Below the pieces are notes generated by a model. The model made no database searches. It saw only the letters and a list, made by a program, of their open reading frames with translations, and had not been told where the DNA came from. From a virus, in IMG/VR virus record IMGVR_UViG_3300027734_000190, positions 1 through 34,589 of that record: a stretch of 34,589 nucleotides of DNA, one strand, 5' to 3'. Positions 28,367 to 34,589 of the stretch are shown piece after piece (position 1 is the first letter of the stretch; every line of letters starts with the position of its first letter). Made by a program: the position numbers and the translations under genes.

Positions 28367-29097
28367 AGGCTGTATCGCTGTTTGCTGGTGTAGGTGGATT
28401 TGATTTAGCGTTGGAGAATGCTGGTGTATCAGTCGTTGCTTCATGTGAAATCGATAAACACGCACGAGCTGTGCTTGCAAAACAATTTCCAAACTCAAAA
28501 CTAATCAACGATGTAAAGGATGTAACAGGTGATCAACTTAGAGAACTCGGATTCAACGGTAGTGAAGGAATTATTGTCGGAGGATTTCCATGCCAGGATC
28601 TGTCCGTTGCGGGAAAACGAGCAGGACTTGCTGGCTCTCGAAGTGGACTCTTCTGGGAAATCTGTCGCATCCTCGACGAAACGAAAGCGAAATGGTTCGT
28701 CCTCGAAAACGTCCCCGGTTTGCTGTCATCTAACGACGGAGCAGACATGGGCACCGTCCTCCAAGCGTTGGCTGAGCGCGGGTATGGGGTCGCATACAGG
28801 ATTCTTGACGCTCAGCACTTCGGAGTCGCCCAAAGAAGGCGTCGAGTCTTCATTGTTGGATGTCTTGGAGACAACGGGAGCGCACCTGCAGAAGTACTTG
28901 CTCTCATCGAGGGCATGCGAGGGCATCTTGAGACGAGCGACAAAAAGAGGAAAGTCATTGCCAGCGCTACTCCACTCAGCACTCGAGCGGGGGATGGAAG
29001 AAAAGTAGCTAACGCTATTCCAGCAGAGATTTACCATCATGCAACAGTAGTCAACCAAGATGTGGACAGTGGTCACCTTGTGGTTCATCAAGAGTAG
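28363..29097 (+). CDS. C5-cytosine DNA methyltransferase, N-terminal part (frame ends early)
   Basis: 244 residues ending at a TAG. Motif I FAGVGGFD, motif IV GGFPCQDLS with the catalytic Cys, motif VI ENVPG and motif VIII QRRRRVF (AQRRRRVFIVG) are present. Motifs IX-X lie in another frame, at 29060-29827. A single-base change in about 29084-29096 would join both parts to about 487 residues, with continuous sequence VVHQ followed by RRAQTVDDFETW. Either a real or sequencing indel, a split gene, or a recoding site. Together the parts would methylate cytosine C5, protecting phage DNA from restriction. Confidence 0.85.
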   Translation: MKAVSLFAGVGGFDLALENAGVSVVASCEIDKHARAVLAKQFPNSKLINDVKDVTGDQLRELGFNGSEGIIVGGFPCQDLSVAGKRAGLAGSRSGLFWEICRILDETKAKWFVLENVPGLLSSNDGADMGTVLQALAERGYGVAYRILDAQHFGVAQRRRRVFIVGCLGDNGSAPAEVLALIEGMRGHLETSDKKRKVIASATPLSTRAGDGRKVANAIPAEIYHHATVVNQDVDSGHLVVHQE

Positions 29098-29827
29098 GAG
29101 AGCACAGACTGTGGATGATTTTGAGACATGGGTAGATGGAGAAGTTACTCCAACACTCAACGCGTTTGATAACAACGGGGACACTCGTGCAACGGTATTG
29201 ATCTTCTATGGTAATCGAGTCGATGACATTCGTATTCAAGGAGGAGTAATCAATACACTACAAGCACGTATGGGAACTGGTGGAAACAATATGCCAATGC
29301 TGGCGTATCCAATACAAGATGGGCGTGATATGGAAAAGAAACAGAACGGTTTAGGTGTAGGTGAAGAAAATGATCCTTCATACACACTAGATAGAACTGG
29401 TGGTCAGGCTGTTGCTTATCCAATTCAAGGCACAGTAATTGGTCGTAGTGATACAGCTGGACCGCAAGGAAAGGGTTACGGCAATCCTGATGATCCTATG
29501 TTTACTATCGATACAGTTGGAGGTCATGCAGTGGCACGAGTAGGTAACTTTGAGTTGTATGACTTCCCTAAAGAAGATGTGGCGCCAAGCCTTAACGCTC
29601 GACGTGCTAAAGATACGTTGGCTTATGAGGACGCTGTTGTTCGCAGACTAACTCCGTTAGAGTGCGAGCGCTTGCAGGGCTTTCCTGATGGTTGGACTGA
29701 TAGCCAGTCTGATTCACAGCGCTACAAGCAAATGGGTAATGCTGTTGCAGTACCTGTTGTTCAATGGATTATCAACCGTATTGTGGAGGTAGATAATGCA
29801 AGACCTGATGCAGAACCTAAAGAATAA
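29060..29827 (+). CDS. C5-cytosine methyltransferase, C-terminal part (+1 frame)
   Basis: Contains target-recognition-type repeats (YPIQDGRDM, YTLDRTGGQAVAYPIQ, FTIDTVGGHAVA) and the C-terminal motif region VRRLTPLECERLQGFPDGW...QRYKQMGNAVAVPV (motifs IX/X). No ribosome site precedes ATG 29060, and the reading frame is +1 to the N-terminal part. Likely functional only if recoded or rejoined with 28363-29097. Confidence 0.8.
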   Translation: MWTVVTLWFIKSRRAQTVDDFETWVDGEVTPTLNAFDNNGDTRATVLIFYGNRVDDIRIQGGVINTLQARMGTGGNNMPMLAYPIQDGRDMEKKQNGLGVGEENDPSYTLDRTGGQAVAYPIQGTVIGRSDTAGPQGKGYGNPDDPMFTIDTVGGHAVARVGNFELYDFPKEDVAPSLNARRAKDTLAYEDAVVRRLTPLECERLQGFPDGWTDSQSDSQRYKQMGNAVAVPVVQWIINRIVEVDNARPDAEPKE

Positions 29828-29993
29828 ATGCATTGAGATTCATAATGCTGGTGGGTTGGATGCTGTTGATCGGTATCTTGATGAACACCACCGCCTGATT
29901 CCGTGGGAGTCGTGCTTTGAATGCGACGCTATTACCCCACGTGATCCACGAACGCTTAAATGTTTTTTTGAGGAGGAATGTCATGAAATCTAA
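29796..29993 (+). CDS. Small four-Cys protein
   Basis: 65 residues. CFECDAITPR and a later CFFEEEC form two Cys pairs, a zinc-ribbon-like spacing with an unusually acidic second half. GGAGGTAGATA precedes the ATG, inside the end of the methyltransferase gene. Confidence 0.55.
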   Translation: MQDLMQNLKNKCIEIHNAGGLDAVDRYLDEHHRLIPWESCFECDAITPRDPRTLKCFFEEECHEI

Positions 29994-30381
29994 TCCATAC
30001 GATTTCTTTTTCTACGATAGAAACGGAAAAGGTATCACCATGAAGCAGTGGTGCGTTGAGTCCAGTAGCAAGTATGCTTTCAGAAAGGAAGTAACTGTTA
30101 ATGGATTAAGGATTCTTACTAAGTGGACTGGCGTTGACGCACCAGAATACGACTGGATGGTTAAGAACCAGTTCAGTATTAGTAAGTGGAAGCCCAGTCA
30201 CCGGGCTCGAGTCTTCGTCTCATACATATGGAATGAAGACAGCGAAATCGTAAAGTCTCAGCGTTACATTACGATTGAGCAAGCATACGAGGGTCATCAC
30301 AAGTTAGTAGCGCAAGTTGAGGCTATGGACTTTGGGGTGTACCATCAACCAGTAAACCAATTGGAGGAAGTACATGGCTAA
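29983..30381 (+). CDS. Phage protein, unknown
   Basis: 132 residues from MKSNPYDFFFYDRNGKG (GAGGAGG ribosome site); an earlier in-frame ATG at 29917 lies inside the previous gene. Mixed alpha/beta, basic and aromatic-rich (WCVESSSKYAFRKEV), no recognised motif. Confidence 0.5.
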   Translation: MKSNPYDFFFYDRNGKGITMKQWCVESSSKYAFRKEVTVNGLRILTKWTGVDAPEYDWMVKNQFSISKWKPSHRARVFVSYIWNEDSEIVKSQRYITIEQAYEGHHKLVAQVEAMDFGVYHQPVNQLEEVHG

Positions 30382-30670
30382 AAAAGTTACGCAAACTCTC
30401 AAGGCTCACCTAGCAAAGAACACCATCTTTGAAAAGGGCGGGGCTTGGTTGTTAGAAATCACAATTCAAACTGAAGGTCATAACATTCATGATCTAAACA
30501 CACGCACAGCTTGGGCTAACCCATCAGCTGCTAAACGTTATCTTAAGTCGGTTGTACTCGATAACACACCACGCAAGTCAATCAAGATGGCTGTTACAAA
30601 AACAAATGATGCTGATAAGCCTCTTACTCTTGAGGGCGAACTAACCTATAAGGTTGACTCAGGTCTATAA
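30374..30670 (+). CDS. Phage protein, unknown, beta-rich
   Basis: 98 residues, begins MAKKVTQTLKAHLAKN, with LLEITIQTEGHNI and RKSIKMAVTKTN strands. GGAGGAAGTAC is a strong ribosome site. Last gene of the rightward operon before the convergent terminator. Confidence 0.55.
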   Translation: MAKKVTQTLKAHLAKNTIFEKGGAWLLEITIQTEGHNIHDLNTRTAWANPSAAKRYLKSVVLDNTPRKSIKMAVTKTNDADKPLTLEGELTYKVDSGL

Positions 30671-30679
30671 ATAAAATTA

Positions 30680-30729
30680 CCCCCAGCCTTTAAAGCAAAA
30701 TGTGAGTTGCTAAGGCTGGGGGCATTTTT
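30680..30729. terminator. Bidirectional intrinsic terminator
   Basis: CCCCCAGCCTT pairs with AAGGCTGGGGG over 11 bp with a 21-nt loop, followed by CATTTTT on the plus strand. Lies between the convergent rightward operon and the leftward reductase gene. Confidence 0.85.
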
Positions 30730-30737
30730 ATGCCTAT

Positions 30738-32780
30738 TTACTTTTGATTATCTTTAATCAGTTTCACTTCGCATGCGTCTGTTGTGCAATACATCTCACC
30801 AATAGCGTCGGCCGCCATACCTGCATACACTCCGCTAAAGTCAATCGGCATCAGTTTCAATCTTGCGTCTTCGAACTTTTTCTCTGTAATTTGAGTGTAA
30901 GGCATCTGCGGATAAGTCTCGTTCCCCATAGGTAGGAAGGAAACGGTTTTGAGTTGTCCGTCAAACATATGTAGGACTGTTCCTACATCATCCCTTTCAG
31001 TCTCTGCATTAAATGATACGGTCACAGATACTGAGTTGTCTGACCAATGTCGCTGTGCTGTAGCAGCCAATGACACCTTCTCATAAATTGATACATCTTT
31101 CTCTGATCGCTTAGCTGAGGACTTGATTGGGAAGAACACCACTGATGTTGTCTTTGGTGATTCACTTGCCTTCTCAACTCGATAGTTAGCCATCTTAAAC
31201 AATGGGAGCATAGGGTCTTCGTTACTAAATCGAATAGCACGATCAAAGTATTCTCCGCCCGGTGTCCAGTGAACTCCCGGTGATTCTCCCGCCAGGATCG
31301 ATACTGTTCCTGATGGCTTGACTGTTGTGGTCTTGATTGACTCACGAATACCTAGCCACTCTGAATACGTTGTGTCGTACTTCTTGATTACTGCGTAACC
31401 TTCGTCCATCCAGTTACGAAGTATTGGCAAACCGTTGATGTCTGCGAAGTTAGCAACGCCTGACATCGATGTACCAATGCGACGGTTACGTTGCATGATG
31501 GCGTTAGTCTCTTCCCAGTGGGTTGGGAGCAGAGTTACAGTCTTTGCGTATAGGTAAGCAAACTTAAGTGTGCGCTTGTAGTCCTCTAAGTTGTCGTGAC
31601 GGTTTAGGTATGTCTCAACCAAAGTACACATCTCGAATGACTCTAGTGACTGCTCAGCACATGGGTTGTACCCAGCTACACGCCAGTCCTTATCGTTAGC
31701 AGGATCAATCAAACGACCATACTTACGGCTTACATCCATCCAAACAACACCCGGTTCTCCGTTGTTAGCAATACCGTCGACAATACCTGAAAGATCAGCG
31801 CCCACGGATGCTTCAATTGAGTTGTTGGACATCCACGCCCAACCAGGACTAGCAGGATCGTAGGAGTTGCGCTCAGGGAATACAGCAGCGTTCTTTAAGT
31901 TGAGGAAATCTGGGTCATCCAAACGACCAATCAATAACTCTGCTGAACGACGGACGTTACCTGATACAACGCATACACCAATCATGTTGCCAATGTCTGC
32001 AATGTCACGACGAGTTAGTGTCTGACCAGCGCGACCCTTAAACAATGAGTGAATGTGGTTGTGAAGCTTTAAGAGTGGTTCGTGTCCTGCGGCTGTTCCG
32101 CCGAAGGTTTTGATTGGGGTTCCTGCTGGGCGGATTTCGCTGTAATCAAAGCCTGCAATCTTCTGATCTGGTCGGAGGTAAGAATTGATGACTGCTGTGA
32201 GGGACTCAACCCAGCCTTCTCTAGTGTCTGCAATGACGGTAAGTGTTTCAGGTTCTTTTGGCTCATAGATTGTAAATTCCTTGTCTGCTCCCTTATCGTC
32301 AAAGCCAACGCCCACTCCGAGCATTGAGGCTTCCATAAGAAATGCGAATGGTTTTGCTGGATCGTTTTTTGTCATTGAAGATGTGCTAACAAAAGCACAG
32401 TTCTGTAAAGCAGCGGAGTTCTTTTGCTCGTTGACAATTTGAGTTCCCATTACCCACAGCCCACGTCCCGGTGGTGACCACTTCAAATGAAACAAACGGT
32501 CGAAGGCTTCCTTTGCTGATGCTTGAGCCTTGGCGTCTGACCAAGGAAGTCTCTGGGACTTAGCGTGATCCTTTTGAAGGGAGTACATGCCATTGATGAC
32601 TCGCTCGCATACATCTACCCAAGTCTCCTTGGTTCCGTCCTCTTTTAGTCGGGAGTAAGTTCTTAAGAAAGTAATCTCTCCCACTGAGTTTCCTGCCGCA
32701 TCTTTGTAACCCCAAGGAACTGTCTTACCCTTGTATCCAGTTACAAACTCATCTGCTAGGCGGAAACTCAAATTCATCAT
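30738..32780 (-). CDS. nrdJ: Class II (B12-dependent) ribonucleotide reductase
   Basis: 680 residues. Active-site set as in the monomeric Lactobacillus-type enzyme: Cys128 (QNCAF), NPCAEQSLESFEMC (372-385, giving Cys374, Glu376, Cys385), PSGTVSIL, and the C-terminal shuttling pair Cys665/Cys670 (CTTDAC, same spacing as 731/736 in L. leichmannii). Uses adenosylcobalamin to make dNTPs aerobically or anaerobically, feeding phage replication. The length is somewhat shorter than the 739-residue bacterial enzyme. Leftward, starting about 137 nt downstream of the gene at 32917. The enzyme needs host or environmental B12. Confidence 0.93.
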   Translation of the reverse strand: MMNLSFRLADEFVTGYKGKTVPWGYKDAAGNSVGEITFLRTYSRLKEDGTKETWVDVCERVINGMYSLQKDHAKSQRLPWSDAKAQASAKEAFDRLFHLKWSPPGRGLWVMGTQIVNEQKNSAALQNCAFVSTSSMTKNDPAKPFAFLMEASMLGVGVGFDDKGADKEFTIYEPKEPETLTVIADTREGWVESLTAVINSYLRPDQKIAGFDYSEIRPAGTPIKTFGGTAAGHEPLLKLHNHIHSLFKGRAGQTLTRRDIADIGNMIGVCVVSGNVRRSAELLIGRLDDPDFLNLKNAAVFPERNSYDPASPGWAWMSNNSIEASVGADLSGIVDGIANNGEPGVVWMDVSRKYGRLIDPANDKDWRVAGYNPCAEQSLESFEMCTLVETYLNRHDNLEDYKRTLKFAYLYAKTVTLLPTHWEETNAIMQRNRRIGTSMSGVANFADINGLPILRNWMDEGYAVIKKYDTTYSEWLGIRESIKTTTVKPSGTVSILAGESPGVHWTPGGEYFDRAIRFSNEDPMLPLFKMANYRVEKASESPKTTSVVFFPIKSSAKRSEKDVSIYEKVSLAATAQRHWSDNSVSVTVSFNAETERDDVGTVLHMFDGQLKTVSFLPMGNETYPQMPYTQITEKKFEDARLKLMPIDFSGVYAGMAADAIGEMYCTTDACEVKLIKDNQK

Positions 32781-32916
32781 TTTCTCTTTTCTTGTCGTAT
32801 GGAAAGGTAATTTTACTCAAGCGGACCTTACACTTCATGACGTGTTAGGACAACTTTTATGCTTATCTAGCGTCGGTATAGGTTCATGGTTTAAAACACG
32901 AACATATCCGATATGT
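32781..32916 (-). other. Short intergenic region upstream of the reductase
   Basis: No gene seen in 136 nt. It holds the 17-bp inverted repeat at 32901-32917 next to the stop of the upstream gene. No clear promoter; GAGAAAATG serves the reductase start. Confidence 0.5.
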
Positions 32917-32917
32917 T
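32901..32917. promoter_or_regulatory. Palindrome AACATATCCGATATGTT (copy 1)
   Basis: AACATAT and ATATGTT pair perfectly around CCG. It lies at the stop codon of the 32917-34377 gene and upstream of the reductase. An inverted copy (AACATATCGGATATGTT) lies inside that gene at 33551-33567, and the shared stretch extends to 18 nt. Could be an operator or hairpin terminator without T-run. Confidence 0.45.
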
Positions 32918-34377
32918 TATTCTTCTATTGCTTGCTTAATTATGGTCGTGGTGTCCTCTTCACTGATCCCACCGTTAGGTATTTCTTTTAAGATTTGAGC
33001 TTTCTCGCCAAATATTTGAGACAAAACTCCAGCGTTTCCTTGGCGCTCTACGGTCATTCTAATGAACTCTCGCGAATCGTCCAATTCTTTAGTTGTTTTA
33101 ATTAATTTAAACAAACGATCAATCTCTTGGCTAACATTTGGGTCAGCGTACCCGCCGTTCATTTCTTCAGCAAATCGCATAAAAGCAACTCTTTGCCCCT
33201 GCATTTCGATGATTGCGTTAATCAAACTCTTAAGTTGATCTTTAGTCTTTACTTCAATAGGGAGTTTAAATGCACAAGTATTTTGAGGTTTAAACGCTGG
33301 GCAATTTGATGCAATAAAGCACGTGTCGCACTGTCGCAAACTTGTGTCATGTGTACGAATTACTGGAACATCTTTTAGTACGTCGTTACCTGAATCATCT
33401 CGTTCAACAATGGTCTTTATTTCAAATCCAAAGACAGGTAAATTGCCCATTTCTTCTGGATTTCTAGGTTGAAGTTTCCGCATCTCTACCCCCAACCTAT
33501 CCGATACTGCGGGTACGTTTTCCGCATAATCTTCACCAGCTGGATCTTCAAACATATCGGATATGTTGCCCACTTTGGTTAACCTCGTCTCTAATTGGTC
33601 AAAAGACCAAACTGCTAATTTACAAAGTTCTTCTGAATCATCTCCGACTATCTTGTCAAAGTCTAAACCAGCCTTTTCGTACACGGCCTTGTGACGTGGA
33701 CGAGCTTGCTCTTTCATGCTCTTTGGGTAGCGTACCAGTCTGGTTCCGTCCCAGACGATAGTTTCTCCACGAGTCATTGGCGATAGCCACGAAAGTGTTG
33801 CTGCGCTTTCCACAGGCACCTGACGCAAGTTGTCTGGTCGGGCTGTACCCAAAGCGTGAAAGCGGCTTCCTTCTGTCCTTACAAGCCTCTGTGTGACTCC
33901 TGATAGCCACGTGTGATCTTCTAGGGACTCACCGGGAAGGGCTACATCCAAGTACTTGGCGGTTAGTTCGCCTAACCCCTTTTGACCAGTTTGAGGGTTC
34001 CAGACAGGCAAGAACTTGGCTGGTGGCATTTCCGCCCAGACAGTTTCTCGTTGATCTCGAACAAAGTCAGGGCTTACTTGAAAGTGGTTAATTTCTGTGA
34101 ATTGGTTAAGGCGTTCAATATTGTTGACTATAAACTCTTCATAATCAGCGGCAAACTCTTCCAGCTCTGTGCGGCCAATCTCTTGGGCTCTTGGTATTCC
34201 GGGGTGAACCAGAATGCTCATGCCTTCTGGAAAATAGTTCTCTAATAAATAAATCTTGGTCTTGGGTAAGCCCCGTTTAACTAAACGCCAGTAACTTACG
34301 CCAACAGACGTGGCTCCAGCTGAGCCTAAAAGGATGCGATTGCTAGGGACTTCTGCCCCAAGGTAAATAATCTTCAC
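32917..34377 (-). CDS. Putative TGT/DpdA-like base-exchange enzyme with C-terminal Cys cluster
   Basis: 486 residues, GTG start overlapping the upstream stop. N-terminal MKIIYLGAEVPSN and the region RFHALGTARPDNLRQVPVES...LSWLSPMTRG (about 168-205) resemble the tRNA-guanine transglycosylase fold as used by phage DpdA proteins (H-x-LG...S-x-SWL), which insert 7-deazaguanines into DNA. The C-terminal third has CDTCFIASNCPAF-x5-TCAF, a four-Cys metal site, and a helical tail (EMNGGYADPNVSQEIDRLFKLI). Catalytic Asp residues cannot be assigned by eye. DNA modification is a tentative call; no queuosine-synthesis genes are in this window. Confidence 0.45.
   Translation of the reverse strand: MKIIYLGAEVPSNRILLGSAGATSVGVSYWRLVKRGLPKTKIYLLENYFPEGMSILVHPGIPRAQEIGRTELEEFAADYEEFIVNNIERLNQFTEINHFQVSPDFVRDQRETVWAEMPPAKFLPVWNPQTGQKGLGELTAKYLDVALPGESLEDHTWLSGVTQRLVRTEGSRFHALGTARPDNLRQVPVESAATLSWLSPMTRGETIVWDGTRLVRYPKSMKEQARPRHKAVYEKAGLDFDKIVGDDSEELCKLAVWSFDQLETRLTKVGNISDMFEDPAGEDYAENVPAVSDRLGVEMRKLQPRNPEEMGNLPVFGFEIKTIVERDDSGNDVLKDVPVIRTHDTSLRQCDTCFIASNCPAFKPQNTCAFKLPIEVKTKDQLKSLINAIIEMQGQRVAFMRFAEEMNGGYADPNVSQEIDRLFKLIKTTKELDDSREFIRMTVERQGNAGVLSQIFGEKAQILKEIPNGGISEEDTTTIIKQAIEE
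33551..33567. repeat. Palindrome AACATATCGGATATGTT (copy 2)
   Basis: Perfect reverse complement of the element at 32901-32917, here inside the coding sequence of the base-exchange-like gene (codons for NISDMF). Both copies are near-perfect palindromes 650 bp apart. Confidence 0.45.
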
Positions 34378-34589
34378 TTACGGGGGTCTTCCAAGTACAT
34401 ATCCGCCTGTTTATTCAGTTCTGCGGTTATGTCTCCCCAGCTTTTTCTTCCTTCAATGCTGTCGGGTCGAAACTTATGATCAATATAAACTGGATCAAGG
34501 AATAAAAGTACCCTGAAACCGTGTTCTAGTAGTTTGGTAGAAAGTGCGGGGTCTGAAGTAATTACATAATCAATAGGACCTTGACACGG
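34374..34589 (-). CDS. C-terminal part of an unknown phage protein (runs off window)
   Basis: 71 codons visible, ending MYLEDPRK at a TGA that overlaps the next GTG start. DYVITSDPALSTKLLEHGFRV, LFLDPVYIDHKFRPDS and RKSWGDITAEL resemble a recurrent but unnamed actinophage protein (V-x-T-x-DPEL...GVR-x-W-x-DI). N-terminus outside the window. Confidence 0.6.
   Translation of the reverse strand, partial: PCQGPIDYVITSDPALSTKLLEHGFRVLLFLDPVYIDHKFRPDSIEGRKSWGDITAELNKQADMYLEDPRK

Noticed and set aside
1-34589. tRNA genes, integrase and attachment sites
   Set aside because: No cloverleaf-like sequence with a TTCGAATC-type arm in context, and no recombinase gene were recognised, so a temperate lifestyle cannot be claimed from this window.

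Overview
The window looks like part of the genome of a tailed double-stranded DNA phage (Caudoviricetes) of an actinobacterium with moderate G+C content. The support is a large-terminase gene, a CHAP endolysin and holin-like genes, many tiny overlapping phage genes, a WhiB-like iron-sulfur regulator (a family essentially confined to actinobacteria and their phages), and GP88 and DUF4192 family genes typical of actinophages. By eye the base composition is far below that of soil streptomycetes or mycobacteria. An uncultured freshwater actinobacterial host is plausible, but that is inference.

Layout. (1) Positions 1-3075, minus strand: 5' part of terL, a run of small genes and two holin-like membrane proteins. 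(2) 3076-3878, plus strand: a secreted SLT-type lytic transglycosylase with its own control region, including a perfect CRP-type site at class II spacing from a -10 element, closed by a strong terminator. (3) 3890-18478, minus strand: virion and tail proteins, a sugar module (GDP-mannose 3,5-epimerase-like enzyme plus a GT11-type glycosyltransferase), a Thr-rich fibre with FN3 and PASTA modules, an Hsp20, the CHAP endolysin with small membrane proteins, a large exported Pro/Glu/Thr-rich protein, and about 17 small basic or metal-binding proteins. Most junctions there are ATGA or TAATG overlaps, and at least a dozen real genes are shorter than 60 codons. (4) 18501-30670, plus strand: an HNH endonuclease, then small-gene cassettes, then an operon with WhiB, a split cytosine methyltransferase and accessory genes. 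(5) 30738-34589, minus strand: class II ribonucleotide reductase, a protein resembling TGT/DpdA base-exchange enzymes, and a partial gene.

The most unusual part is 19590-26981. Seven intergenic regions carry the same composite leader. It begins with TTTGTGTTG. An element with three C-triplets (CCCNCCCNCCC) follows, in five copies enclosed by a short stem whose sequence differs from copy to copy while pairing is kept. Next come a second small hairpin with a short loop, a GAGAGAG purine run, and a CRP/GlxR-like palindrome (TGTGA-N6-TCACA) followed by CAAAG. Most copies then have a third copy-specific hairpin and a GGGGCTAG ribosome-binding region. The palindrome lies 72-87 nt before the start codon in eight leaders. 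Several leaders are preceded by strong hairpins or terminators. I know of no described element with this combination; it could be a phage regulon run through the host cAMP-receptor-type regulator plus a structured RNA or G-quadruplex element. The leader at 26372-26981 is expanded to about 600 nt with clustered palindromes and GA repeats.

How the genes may work together: the leaders would let small takeover genes be expressed as separate but co-regulated units; WhiB and the CRP-type sites tie phage expression to host signalling; the reductase supplies deoxynucleotides; the methyltransferase and the possible base-exchange enzyme may modify phage DNA; and the late block builds, sugar-decorates and releases virions. 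Function calls rest on sequence motifs read by eye; no database search was possible.
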